Shown: positions 24,862 to 33,345 of the stretch, piece after piece
Numbering within the stretch: position 1 is the stretch's first letter
How the letters are laid out: every line of letters begins with the position of its first letter
The notes under the pieces: model-generated
What the model saw: the letters and a program-made list of their open reading frames with translations, nothing else
The model's database searches: none
What the model was told of the DNA's origin: nothing
Position numbers and translations under genes: made by a program
DNA from: Myxococcales bacterium
GTDB lineage: Bacteria > Myxococcota_A > Bradymonadia > REDH01
Assembly: GCA_947496715.1 (NCBI GenBank)
Contig: CANMDT010000018.1
Span: 1-38,330 of the forward strand
Length of the DNA stretch: 38,330 nt
Reading direction: 5' to 3'

Positions 24862-26024
24862 CGCCCTGCCCCGGAGGCCTCAGCGGGGAGCGCAGCGCCG
24901 CTGCCAACAGGCGCAGATGCAGGCTCCGCATGGGCGATGACCTTGGCGCCCGCGTCGAGACCGCTCTGGCCTACGACCACAACCTCGGCGCCCTCGACGA
25001 GACCTGAGGTGACCTCGACGAAGCCGCGGTACTCGAAGCCGAGCTTGATGGACTGACGCTCTGCGACCGACTCTTTGCCCTTGGCGCGGAGGATGAAGAC
25101 CGAGGTCTCTTGGCCGCGGTAGAGCACCGCACGGGCGGGGATGCGGAGAGCGTCGGCGTGGGCGTCTACGACGAACTCGGCGCGGACGAACATGCCTGGC
25201 CGGAGCCCTTGGGTCTGGTCGGCTGGGATGGCGACCTGGATGCCTGCGGTGCCGGTGGAAGCGTCGACGGTTGCGTCGATGCGGGTGACCGTGGTCTCGA
25301 GTTCCCAGCCTGTGCGCGCGTCGGCGCGGAGGCGGACTTTGGAGCCGACGGTGAGGCTCTGGAGCCAGCGCTCCGGGAGCAGGAAGCGGGCGGACAGGGC
25401 CTTGGGGTCTGCGAACTGACAGATGGGCATGCCGGGCGTGACGAGCGCGCCAGGCTGTGCTTCGCGGCGGAGCAACAAGCCGTCGAAGGGCGCGCGGATC
25501 TCGCCGTCGCCGGCACGGAGCGCAGCTCGTTCGCGCGCCGATGCGGCGGAGGAGAGGCGGGCCTCGAGCTCGGTGAGGATCTGGCGGGCAACGAAGCCCT
25601 TTTCGACGAGCGGGCGGACGCGCACAATCTCGCGTTCCACCTGCGCGTGCAGGCGGCCGGCCTCTTCTGCGGCCATCGCGGCATCCTGCGCGTCGACGCG
25701 GGCGAGCAGCGCGCCCTTGGCGACGGTTGCGCCCTCCTCGACCTCGAAGGAGAGGAGCTTTCCGGAGGCCATCGTGGAGAGGGTCACCGAGGCTTCGCTG
25801 GCAAGCGTCGCAGTTGCCGTGACCACCTGCTCCATGGCGCCCCGAGCCACCTTGGCGACCTCGACTGGCACGGGGGCGGCGCTTCCTTCGGCGGTCTCCG
25901 TTGGGGCCTCGCCTGCCGGCTTGTTACAGGCGGCGACAAACATCAGCCCGAAGAACGCGAATCGCACGAGAGGCGATGCGGTTCGTTTGCCGTGGCTCGC
26001 AGCAGGTTCTACAAGGAGGTCCAT
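24858..26024 (-). CDS. RND efflux periplasmic adaptor (membrane fusion) lipoprotein
   Basis: 388 residues. Links the RND pump to an outer-membrane channel. The N-terminus has a lipobox FVAAC (Cys33), so it is probably lipid-anchored to the inner membrane. Lipoyl-like halves flank a helical hairpin: VEEGATVAKGALLARVD before it and IRAPFDGLLLRREAQPGALV after, then a beta-barrel (VRLRADARTGWEL) and a membrane-proximal domain, the order found in AcrA-type adaptors. The 19-residue positively charged lead before the hydrophobic core is long; a GTG at 25967 is an alternative start but has no ribosome-binding site. First gene of the two-gene pump operon; the TlpA-type gene is divergent. Confidence 0.92.
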
Positions 26025-26052
26025 CGATGGTCCGAGCGAGGGTGTCTGAGAG

Positions 26053-26652
26053 ATGAAGATGGAGCCCGCAATCGCAGCAGCGAGCCCGACAGCCCCGTGG
26101 TGGCGGCGCGTGCCTTGGCTGACCGTAGCGGTGCTCAGCCTGCTCGTCGTCTATAACATCCATTGGTACCGTTCGCACCCTCAGTCAGCGTCAGGAACGG
26201 GGCCGCAGAGCGCACTGATCGGCCAGCCCGCACCCGGCTTTTCGCTTCGGACGATGGACAGCGAGACCGTGACTTCGCTCGCGGCCAGCAACGGCCAGGT
26301 TCGGCTCATCGACTTCTGGTCCACCGGTTGCGGCCCCTGCAAGCGTGAGCTGCCCTCGTTGGCGGTGTTGGCGCACGACCTTGGCAGCGAGCCCTTCACA
26401 CTGCTGTCGGTCAACATCGACGACGATATGGCCGACCGGGGCGCTGCGATCCGCCGCGCGCTGGGTGGCGCAGCGGGAGCCTTCCCGATCCTGTTGGATG
26501 ATGGGTCGGCGTCCAGCCGTTACGCGGTCTATCGCATCCCGTTCAAGGTGCTGGTGGACCGTGAGGGCGTAGTTCGCCGCGTCTACACGGGCGGCACCGA
26601 TCCGGACGAGCTTCGCGCCCACATCCAGGAAGTCCTCGCCACGAAGGGGTAG
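26053..26652 (+). CDS. TlpA/ResA-type membrane-anchored thioredoxin-like protein
   Basis: 199 residues. A single membrane segment (about 22-36) precedes a thioredoxin-fold domain with IGQPAPGFSL, FWSTGCGPCKRELP (CGPC at 93-96) and the cis-proline strand RIPFKVLVD. Such proteins reduce or rearrange disulfides outside the cytoplasmic membrane, for example in cytochrome c maturation; the CGPC active site is complete. The exact substrate is not shown. A second ATG at 26059 is better placed relative to GAGAG (26048-26052) and would drop two residues. The gene is alone and divergent from the RND adaptor. Confidence 0.88.
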   Translation: MKMEPAIAAASPTAPWWRRVPWLTVAVLSLLVVYNIHWYRSHPQSASGTGPQSALIGQPAPGFSLRTMDSETVTSLAASNGQVRLIDFWSTGCGPCKRELPSLAVLAHDLGSEPFTLLSVNIDDDMADRGAAIRRALGGAAGAFPILLDDGSASSRYAVYRIPFKVLVDREGVVRRVYTGGTDPDELRAHIQEVLATKG

Positions 26653-26656
26653 AGGC

Positions 26657-28171
26657 TCAAGGGTTAGCGCGGACCTTGGAGAGCGCCTGGAGCCGTCCAT
26701 TGGGAAGCGCTGCAAAGCCGCTCCAGCGCCGGTTGTGGACAACGATGTTGTCTTCGTTCCAGAGGAAGGCGTAGGGCAGTTCGGCGACCAGGCGCTGCTG
26801 CAACAGGGCGTAGGCGCTGCGGCGCTCTTCAGGGCTCTTGGCGGCCTCGGCAGCCTCGATGAGCCTGTCGGTGTCGGGGTCGACGAAACGACCGCGGTTG
26901 GCACCGGACCAGCCGTTGGCCTCGGTGGGGATCGAGGCGGAGTGGAAGACCCAGCGGAAGATTCCGGGCTCCTGCACCGACGGCCACTGCAGCGTGGCGA
27001 GCTCGAAGTTGCCCCGCTTGAGGTCGTCGAAGAAGGTGCCCCACTCGAGGCTCTGCACCTCGGTGCAGAGGCCGACGCGGGTGAGGTCGGCAGCGATGAG
27101 CGTTGCGATGCTCCGTCGCAGCTTGTTGGTGGAGGTCTTGATGGTGAGATTGGCGCGGCAGCCGTCGGCGGCCTTGGGGAGTGAGGCTTCGTCAAGCAAC
27201 CTCGAAGCCTGAGCGGGGTCGAAGCCGAGCGGTCGGAGCGAGGCGTCGTGGAGCGCGTTTCGAGGCGGGAGAAAGCCGTCTGCGACGTTGGCCGTCCCTG
27301 CGAGCCGACTGTCGATGATGCCCTGCCGATCGATCGCGAGGCTGATGGCCTCGCGCACCCGCCGATTGCCCAAGGTGGGGTGCTGCGTGGCGATGGCCAT
27401 GTAGGTGAGTTTGAAGGAGTCGGACTGCTCCACGGCGAGAGAGTCGTAGCCTCGAACAACGCTGAGCAGGTTGGGCGGGACGGCGTTCTGCACGAGGTCG
27501 ACGCGCCCGGTGGCGAGCGCAAAGAGCCGGGCGTTGTCGTCCACCATGGGCTTGAACCAGAGCTCGGAGGGCTGGCCGGGGCGCGGCGCAACGGGCGCGA
27601 AGACGATGGTTCCGTCGCTCTCCGTGCGGAGGAGCCGCCAGTGGCCTGCGCCGATGGTTGCCTCGGCCTTGTCTGCGCCGGCGGAGCGGAGCCAGGCTGC
27701 GGGCAGCACACCCATCTCGAGTTCGTAGCGGAGCGATGGTTTGGCAGGGTTGGCTGTGAGGCGCAGGCTGCGCGGACCGAGCACCTCGGTGGAGATGGTG
27801 CTGAAGAGGGCCCGATAGGGGCTCGGCGAGGCAGGGTCTGCCATCGATGCGTAGGTCGCAGCGACATCGGCGGCGAGCACGGGGCTGCCGTCGGAGAAGC
27901 GTGCGTCGGCGCGGAGCTCGACGCGGAGGCGACCGGAGCCTTCGTCATCGATGCTGGCAGCGAGGTCGAGTTCGGTCTCGCCGGACGGCGTGTCGTTGGT
28001 GGTAAGACCCGGGAAGAGGAGCCGCGAGAGTTTGCCGTCGTAGTCGCTGGCGGCGAAGCGGGGGTCGATGTTTTTGGGCGCCGCTTCGAGCGCCACGACG
28101 AGGCGTTCGCGCGGGCCTTCAGCGCAGCCGGCGCTCAGCAGAGCGAGAAGGAGCGCAACAAGGCGGATCAT
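26657..28171 (-). CDS. ABC-transporter solute-binding lipoprotein, family 5 (peptide/nickel type)
   Basis: 504 residues, typical length. Signal peptide with LLSAGC (Cys16). Family 5 features: ALEAAPKNIDPRFA near the N-terminus, FSDGSPVLAADVAATY, NRRVREAISLAIDRQGI, and the C-terminal ELPYAFLWNEDNIVV. Homologues bind peptides, nickel or other solutes outside the membrane. No permease or ATPase gene is adjacent. The start overlaps the anti-sigma stop (28168-28171), so it is cotranslated with the regulator, which is an unusual context for a solute-binding protein. Confidence 0.88.
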   Translation of the reverse strand: MIRLVALLLALLSAGCAEGPRERLVVALEAAPKNIDPRFAASDYDGKLSRLLFPGLTTNDTPSGETELDLAASIDDEGSGRLRVELRADARFSDGSPVLAADVAATYASMADPASPSPYRALFSTISTEVLGPRSLRLTANPAKPSLRYELEMGVLPAAWLRSAGADKAEATIGAGHWRLLRTESDGTIVFAPVAPRPGQPSELWFKPMVDDNARLFALATGRVDLVQNAVPPNLLSVVRGYDSLAVEQSDSFKLTYMAIATQHPTLGNRRVREAISLAIDRQGIIDSRLAGTANVADGFLPPRNALHDASLRPLGFDPAQASRLLDEASLPKAADGCRANLTIKTSTNKLRRSIATLIAADLTRVGLCTEVQSLEWGTFFDDLKRGNFELATLQWPSVQEPGIFRWVFHSASIPTEANGWSGANRGRFVDPDTDRLIEAAEAAKSPEERRSAYALLQQRLVAELPYAFLWNEDNIVVHNRRWSGFAALPNGRLQALSKVRANP

Positions 28172-29358
28172 GGTCCGGCGAGGAGCCGGCGCGCAGCGGC
28201 CGCCACTGCGCCCACTTCGCTCCGCGCTGCGCGCTGCAGCAGCGGCGTGGCATCGGCCCGACGAGCGGCCGCACGGAGGGCACCCGCGCCGAGCGCAGCA
28301 CCATCGCAGAGGCGGGTATCTGCGCCGCAGGAGGCAAGGAGTGCTTCGAATCCGCGAAGCGACGAGGCCGTGGCAGCAGCGCGAAGTTGTGACCAGCCCT
28401 CTGCGCCCACCCCGCCAGCCCGGAGCAGCGTGTCGAGCGCGGCGCGCGTTGCAGGGTCGAGGGCAGGGAGGGAAGCTGGCTGCGAGCCCCCAACCACCAC
28501 AGGCGCGGGGGGCGCGGCAGCAGCAGCGCGGGCCTCTCGAACCGCAGCCCGGCCTTCGGGAGCGGCGGCGCGGACCGCGGGGGCAGCGGCCTCATCCTCA
28601 TCAGGAGCAGCGGCAATGCCGGCTACGCTGTCGGGTCCTGCACCCGCCTCGGCCGGCATCGGCTCCTCCTGCCTGGTGTCCGAGCGGAGGCGAGGCGCGC
28701 GCGACAATGCAGAGGCAGCCGTCTTTGGTGCCTCGGTGGCGGATTGCGCGGTCTCGGCCTTCGCCTTCGATACCTCTGCTCGCTCCGTCGCCCCGGGCGG
28801 CGCGGCGGGCGGCGGGGCGCCCTCCCCTGCGCGCGGGGCCGGCTTCTCGTCAGCCTCGAACACCACCTCCGCTGCTGCCCTCGGGCTCGGAGCGGTGACC
28901 TCTTCCGCAGCGACCGAGCGGGCGGCCGCTTCGGCGTTCGGCAGCGGCTCACGCGCCGCGGCCGGTGCGGGCTCGACCTGCGCCATCTTGGGAGCCTCTG
29001 GCGGCGCAGCGCGGGTAGGCTCGGGCACCGAACCGACCTTCCAGACGACGACCGCCAGCGCGACGGCGAAGGCGGCCCAGAACCAGCGCCCGATCGGCCT
29101 GCTGGGAGCAGACTCGGTCACCCGCTGCACCCCGGGAGCGTGCGCCGCAGCGTAGGCGAGCACCCGGGCCTGCGCCTCGGCCGAGAGCGCCAAGCCCTCC
29201 GGCCGGAGCACGCTCCAGGCCTGCTGCAGCTGCAACCAGGCCGCGGCGCACTCGGTGCATTCCGCGAGATGGGCCGCGAGGTCACCCGTCGGCTGCGTCT
29301 CCGCATCGAGGCAGTCGGCCAGCGCATCCTGGCAGTTTGTGCAGTCGAACTTGGTCAT
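28168..29358 (-). CDS. Zinc-finger (zf-HC2) transmembrane anti-sigma factor with long linker and helical C-terminus
   Basis: 396 residues. The N-terminal zinc-binding anti-sigma motif HxxxCxxC is seen as His30, Cys34, Cys37, with a further CTNC at 6-9. One membrane segment (about 91-109) follows. Residues about 112-290 form a low-complexity Ala/Pro/Glu-rich stretch with no recognised domain, probably periplasmic. The last 100 residues are Ala- and Leu-rich helices resembling HEAT-type repeats. Role by family: holds the ECF sigma factor at the membrane until a signal releases it. The sigma gene lies 85 bases upstream on the same strand; the solute-binding protein overlaps its 3' end. Confidence 0.8.
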   Translation of the reverse strand: MTKFDCTNCQDALADCLDAETQPTGDLAAHLAECTECAAAWLQLQQAWSVLRPEGLALSAEAQARVLAYAAAHAPGVQRVTESAPSRPIGRWFWAAFAVALAVVVWKVGSVPEPTRAAPPEAPKMAQVEPAPAAAREPLPNAEAAARSVAAEEVTAPSPRAAAEVVFEADEKPAPRAGEGAPPPAAPPGATERAEVSKAKAETAQSATEAPKTAASALSRAPRLRSDTRQEEPMPAEAGAGPDSVAGIAAAPDEDEAAAPAVRAAAPEGRAAVREARAAAAAPPAPVVVGGSQPASLPALDPATRAALDTLLRAGGVGAEGWSQLRAAATASSLRGFEALLASCGADTRLCDGAALGAGALRAAARRADATPLLQRAARSEVGAVAAAARRLLAGP

Positions 29359-29393
29359 GGAGCCACTGGGGCGCGCGAGCAGGCGCAGCGCAA

Positions 29394-29420
29394 GGAACGG
29401 CCGTGTGGCAGAATGGGTCT
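29394..29420 (+). promoter_or_regulatory. Possible ECF-type promoter, antisense to the sigma factor gene
   Basis: GGAAC (29394-29398) and GTCT (29417-29420, followed by A) are separated by 18 bases, resembling the sigma-E type pattern of GGAAC plus a downstream GTCTA-like element. It lies between the anti-sigma and sigma genes but points right, so it would transcribe antisense to the minus-strand sigma gene. The match could be chance. Confidence 0.25.
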
Positions 29421-29443
29421 AGGCGCGCGTTGCATAGGGCGCA

Positions 29444-30115
29444 TCAAGCACCCCTCTCGCCAGCGCCAGGGGCATCGAACGAAAAGCCGGCGTAGTCGCC
29501 GAAGGTCTCCCGCAGACGACGGCAGGCATAACGGAAGCGCGCCTTGATGGTATCCTCGTTCGCGCTCAGGATGGAGGCGATTTCGGGGAAGCGGAGCTCC
29601 GCGACGACCCGCAGTTCGAAGACTTCGCGCTGCTCTGCCGGCATCTCTGCAAGCGCCGTCGCCAGCCGCGCGTTGAACTCGGCTCGGACGGGGCCCTGAT
29701 CGGCAGGCAGCTGGGAGGTATCGGCAAAGAGGTCGATGCGCCGAAGGTTGCCCGAATCGCCGATCGGCTCGTCGAGCGAGTCGACCCTTCCCTTCTCCGC
29801 CCGCCGCGACTCGTCGATGCAGAGGTTACGGGCCATGGTAAAGAGCCAGGTGCGAAACTTGGCGCGAGGCTCGTAGTTCGGTGCCATGCGCACCACGCGG
29901 AAGAAGACCTCTTGGGTGAGTTCTTCGGACTTGGCGGCAGAGCGGGTGCTCCGAAGCATGAAGCGGAGCACAGAGCCCTGATGGCGAGCGAAGAGCTTGT
30001 TGAAGGCCCCTTCGTTCCCCTCCTGGTATCGGAGCATGAGCTCCTCGTCTGATGGCTCCGATGCGAGCGCCGCCGCCGCTGCAAAGAGCAGGGCTACGAG
30101 GAGCGCGGCCACCAC
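29444..30115 (-). CDS. ECF-type RNA polymerase sigma factor
   Basis: 223 residues from a GTG at 30115. Region 2 is clear: LMLRYQEGNEGAFNKLF, AKFRTWLFTMARNLCIDESRR. Region 4 is also clear: AEMPAEQREVFELRVV, FPEIASILSANEDTIKARFRYACRRLR. It directs core RNA polymerase to a small regulon, opposed by the downstream zf-HC2 anti-sigma factor. The start is uncertain: the first 18 residues from GTG 30115 are hydrophobic (ALLVALLFAAAAALA), which is odd for a cytoplasmic factor. The next ATG (30037) would cut off SDEEL, which is conserved in this family. The gene starts 10 bases after the upstream lipoprotein stop. Confidence 0.88.
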   Translation of the reverse strand: MVAALLVALLFAAAAALASEPSDEELMLRYQEGNEGAFNKLFARHQGSVLRFMLRSTRSAAKSEELTQEVFFRVVRMAPNYEPRAKFRTWLFTMARNLCIDESRRAEKGRVDSLDEPIGDSGNLRRIDLFADTSQLPADQGPVRAEFNARLATALAEMPAEQREVFELRVVAELRFPEIASILSANEDTIKARFRYACRRLRETFGDYAGFSFDAPGAGERGA

Positions 30116-30124
30116 GCTGGCTGC

Positions 30125-31405
30125 CTACTTGCCGCCCGTGCGGGTCTTGATGGCTGTCACACTCTCGGCCAGGAGGGCGCCGAACTTCATGCCGCCCCAG
30201 GCAGGGATCTCGGTCTTGGCGTGGGGGCCGCTCTTGGCGCCCTCCAGCTTGGCGATTGTGCTCGCGTCGCCGAGCTCCTGCAGGCAGCGCACTGAGAGCG
30301 CGGCGGCATGGATATTGGCGTCACCGATGTGGGCCTCGAAGACGCGGCGAGCGTTGTCACCCATCTCAGCCAGCTTGGAGAGGCTGCAGACCGACTTGCC
30401 TGCCTCCGAAAAGCCGTTCGGGACAATGCCACGGTCCCATGCGCCATACTCTCCCGAGACGGGCAGTTTGGAGAGCGCAAGTTCGAGACCTTCAGAGTTC
30501 TTCGCCTCGACCAGCTTCTGGAAGGCGGCCCAGCGCGAGACGGACTCCTTCTGGAGCATGTTGGTGTAGCTGGCGATGAGCGAGTCGTTGACGACCATGC
30601 CCTTGAGCATGTCCATCATGACGTTGGCGAAGATGGGGTCGGTCTTGGGGTCAGCAGCACGAGCAACGAGCCAGCCCTGAAGCGCAGCAGACTCCTTGAA
30701 GGCCGCGAGGTCGTCGAGGAAGTCGACGCGCAGCTGTGGGTCGTTGGGGATGTCGGAGCGGTCCCAGACGGGCAGCAGGGCCGCAGCGAGGGCGTCAGCC
30801 TTGGGGAGCCAGGCAGTTCGGTTGAGCTGGGTCTGCAGGCCGCGGACCTGGGCGAAGGTGAGCTCCTTGCTGCTCAGAATCTTGATGAGAATCGGCGACA
30901 CCTTTTCGGCGCCAAGGATGCCGGCGATGTCGCGGAAGGCGACGGTGCCAACCTCAGCCTCAGGTTTCCAGGACTGGGCCACCCACTCCAAGAGAAGGGC
31001 GTCGATAGCCTCCTTGGTGGGGGCATCGGTCACGGCGAGGCGGATCTGGTAGAGGAGGTCTCGCGCCTTGATGCGCTTGGGCCCCTCCTTGTCGAGGAGG
31101 TCTGACTTGATGCGTGGCAGCGCGTCTCGGACGGCACGGCTCCGGGTTGCTTCGGGGATCTGCTTGAGGAAACCTCCGCCCATGAGCATTCCAGCGGAAT
31201 AGTCGGCCTGATCAACGAGGTGGAAGAGCGCTACCTTGCGGAGTTCGTCGTTCGACTTGGGGTCGAGCAAGACCGTCTTGTAGAGCTCCTCGGAGGCCTC
31301 CGTGTTTGCCCACTTTTCTAGCTTGCTTGGGGTGTTCTGACAACCGGCCGAGAGCAGGGTCAGCGCGATGAGGCAGGGGAGTCCAAGACGGAGGGGAGAG
31401 CGCAT
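30125..31405 (-). CDS. Helical-repeat (HEAT-like) lipoprotein, unknown function
   Basis: 426 residues. Signal peptide with LLSAGC (Cys22). The mature protein is almost all alpha-helical, with repeated units of about 35-40 residues (for example DELRKVALFHLVDQAD, and a later HAAALSVRCLQELGDAST) resembling HEAT-type repeats, a protein-binding scaffold. No catalytic motif is seen. It is first in a minus-strand cluster with the ECF sigma, anti-sigma and solute-binding genes, so it may be an envelope sensor or partner of that regulatory unit; this is inference from position. It is divergent from parA. Confidence 0.65.
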   Translation of the reverse strand: MRSPLRLGLPCLIALTLLSAGCQNTPSKLEKWANTEASEELYKTVLLDPKSNDELRKVALFHLVDQADYSAGMLMGGGFLKQIPEATRSRAVRDALPRIKSDLLDKEGPKRIKARDLLYQIRLAVTDAPTKEAIDALLLEWVAQSWKPEAEVGTVAFRDIAGILGAEKVSPILIKILSSKELTFAQVRGLQTQLNRTAWLPKADALAAALLPVWDRSDIPNDPQLRVDFLDDLAAFKESAALQGWLVARAADPKTDPIFANVMMDMLKGMVVNDSLIASYTNMLQKESVSRWAAFQKLVEAKNSEGLELALSKLPVSGEYGAWDRGIVPNGFSEAGKSVCSLSKLAEMGDNARRVFEAHIGDANIHAAALSVRCLQELGDASTIAKLEGAKSGPHAKTEIPAWGGMKFGALLAESVTAIKTRTGGK

Positions 31406-31439
31406 TCGGTTGCTCGCTTGCAGAGGGAGAGGCGCGCCC

Positions 31440-31467
31440 TCCTAAGACGAGGGGGCGGGACGGTCAA
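31440..31467 (-). promoter_or_regulatory. Possible promoter for the lipoprotein-sigma-anti-sigma cluster
   Basis: On the minus strand TTGACC (31467-31462) is followed after 16 bases by TTAGGA (31445-31440). Strong -35 half, weak -10 half. Position fits the gap upstream of the lipoprotein start at 31405. Confidence 0.25.
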
Positions 31468-31529
31468 CCATTCGTCGCTGCGGCGCGGTTTCGTGCAGAA
31501 GCCAGCCGGTTCGGGGGCGCGCTGCGAAG

Positions 31530-31557
31530 TTGACCCACCGCCCTTGTGTGCTAACCG
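31530..31557 (+). promoter_or_regulatory. Possible parA promoter next to the start codon
   Basis: TTGACC (31530-31535), 16-base spacer, TAACCG (31552-31557). The -10 half is weak. If used, transcription would begin at or within a few bases of the parA ATG (31564), giving a leaderless mRNA; no ribosome-binding site is visible before that ATG. Confidence 0.3.
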
Positions 31558-31563
31558 GTGAGC

Positions 31564-32343
31564 ATGGGCAAGACCATCGCAATCGCCAACCAGAAGGGCG
31601 GTGTCGGCAAGACGACCACCGCGGTCAACCTCGGAGCCTGCCTTGCGGCGCTCCACTTTCGCACGCTGCTGGTCGACTTCGACCCGCAGGGCAACGCGAG
31701 TTCGGGCGTGGGTTGCGAGCGTGATGCTGTCGAGCACTCGGTCTACGATGTGCTCGCCGGAAGGGTCTCTGCGCGAGACGCTATCGTCGGCACGACGGTG
31801 CCCATGCTGGATCTCATCGCGGCCAAGACCGACCTTGCGGCGGCCGAGATCGAGCTCGTTGGTGAAGACAACCGAGAGCACATCCTGCGCGATTCGCTCG
31901 CCGATGTGGTGGACGACTACGACTTCATCGTGCTCGACTGCCCTCCGTCGCTGAGCCTGATCACGCTCAATGCGCTCTGCGCCGCCAACACCGTGCTCAT
32001 CCCGATTCAGGCGGAGTACTACGCGCTCGAGGGTCTCGCTCGTCTGCTCGAGACGATCGAGATGCTCAAGAAGTCGCTCAACCCCGGGCTTCGTATTGAG
32101 GGCATGCTCATCACGATGCACGATGCCCGAAACAACCTTTCACGCCAGGTGGAGGACGAGGTTCGCTCGCACTTCCCCGCCCACACCTACCAGACCGTCA
32201 TCCAGCGGAATGTGAGGCTCAGCGAGTCGCCGTCGCACGGCACACCCATCATCACCTACGACATCGATTCGCGCGGCGCCCGGAACTACATGGCGCTTGC
32301 CAAGGAGTTCGTGGAGCGCAACCGCACCGAGGAGGGGTTGTGA
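31564..32343 (+). CDS. parA: Chromosome partitioning ATPase ParA (Soj)
   Basis: 259 residues. Deviant Walker A KGGVGKTT (11-18), FDPQGNASSG, and a Walker B-like region ending IVLDCPPS with the following SLITLNAL. The C-terminal half (EYYALEGLARLLETI, NLSRQVEDEVRSHF) matches chromosomal ParA/Soj rather than plasmid ParA with an N-terminal HTH, which is absent. ATP-bound dimer binds nucleoid DNA and is moved by ParB. The ATG at 31564 is used; a GTG at 31558 adds two residues. Flanking genes are housekeeping, so this is a chromosomal locus. It is cotranscribed with parB through a GTGA overlap. Confidence 0.95.
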   Translation: MGKTIAIANQKGGVGKTTTAVNLGACLAALHFRTLLVDFDPQGNASSGVGCERDAVEHSVYDVLAGRVSARDAIVGTTVPMLDLIAAKTDLAAAEIELVGEDNREHILRDSLADVVDDYDFIVLDCPPSLSLITLNALCAANTVLIPIQAEYYALEGLARLLETIEMLKKSLNPGLRIEGMLITMHDARNNLSRQVEDEVRSHFPAHTYQTVIQRNVRLSESPSHGTPIITYDIDSRGARNYMALAKEFVERNRTEEGL

Positions 32344-33311
32344 GCCTGCCGGTGCGCAGGGGGCTGGGGCGTGGCCTGGGCTCGCTGATTCCGCAGGGTG
32401 GCCCGCCTGTGCCGCCCGCCGTCGTAGAGCCGACGCCCGCCGAGGCAGCCGCGGCGGCCGACGCAGAGAAGGTACGCCGCGCGGTCATTGATGTCTCCGT
32501 CGAGCTGATCGACGCCATGCTCAACCAGCCGCGTATCCGCTTTGACGATGACGGCATCCGCGAACTCGCTGCCTCGATCGTTGAATCAGGGATCATCCAG
32601 CCGCTGGTTGTTCGCACCCTGCCGGATGGACGGTACAGCCTCATCGCGGGTGAGCGCCGGCTCCGTGCAAGCAAGCTGGCGGGGCTCAGCCATGTGCCCG
32701 TAGTGGTGCACGAGGCTGCCGACGCAGATGCCTTTCTGCTGGCGCTGGTGGAGAATGTGCAGCGGCGCGACCTCGACCCGCTGGAAGAGGCCGACGCATA
32801 CCATCGTCTCATGACTGCCTACGGCATGACGCAGGAGCAGGTGGCCGACCGCGTGGGCAAGAGTCGGCCCACAGTTGCCAATGCGGTGCGCCTGCTCAAA
32901 CTGCCCGCTGCCATCCTCAACCTTGTGGCTGAGGGGGCGATTAGCGCAGGGCATGCACGGGCCATCCTGTCGGTCGGTGAGGCCCTGCACGGGCTGCTCG
33001 CCGAGCGCATCGTGACCGAAGGGCTCTCCGTACGCGCCGCGGAGGAGCTTGCGCGAGCGCTGCGAGAGGGCCGCGACATGGGCCCCACCGTCGAGCCGGA
33101 GGACGACCCCAACAAGCCGCCGACGCCGAAGAAAAAACGGACCGAAGCGCCCGAGCTCCGCCCTGCCCTTCGAGACGTTCAGAGGCGGCTGATGCAGCAT
33201 CTCGGCACCAAGGTAACGCTCGTTTCGAACGCGGACGGCTCCGGCACCATCCAGATCAGCTTCGCCAGCGACGATGTGCTGCAGGGCGTGCTCGACACGC
33301 TCTTCATCTAG
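32340..33311 (+). CDS. parB: Chromosome partitioning protein ParB (Spo0J)
   Basis: 323 residues, starting at a GTG (32340) that overlaps the parA stop, with GGAGGGG just upstream. N-terminal ParA-interaction motif RRGLGRGLGSLIP (6-18). CTP-binding N-domain with IAGERRLRA (GERR at 104-107) and ENVQRRDLDP (139 onward). HTH DNA-binding region at about 162-187 (MTQEQVADRVGKSRPTV). A Lys/Pro-rich linker leads to the C-terminal dimerisation domain. It loads on parS sites and spreads as a CTP clamp; no perfect parS was seen in this window. Confidence 0.95.
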   Translation: MSLPVRRGLGRGLGSLIPQGGPPVPPAVVEPTPAEAAAAADAEKVRRAVIDVSVELIDAMLNQPRIRFDDDGIRELAASIVESGIIQPLVVRTLPDGRYSLIAGERRLRASKLAGLSHVPVVVHEAADADAFLLALVENVQRRDLDPLEEADAYHRLMTAYGMTQEQVADRVGKSRPTVANAVRLLKLPAAILNLVAEGAISAGHARAILSVGEALHGLLAERIVTEGLSVRAAEELARALREGRDMGPTVEPEDDPNKPPTPKKKRTEAPELRPALRDVQRRLMQHLGTKVTLVSNADGSGTIQISFASDDVLQGVLDTLFI

Positions 33312-33345
33312 CGGCTACACGCGCGCCGCGCGGCTGCGACCTGTG

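Noticed and set aside
27248-29155. Long plus-strand open frame opposite the solute-binding and anti-sigma genes
   Set aside because: Low-complexity shadow; the minus-strand genes have signal peptides and recognised motifs.
33312-33345. GCCGCGCGGC palindrome between convergent parB and MMPL genes as a terminator
   Set aside because: Short, no T-run on either strand, and expected by chance in such GC-rich DNA.
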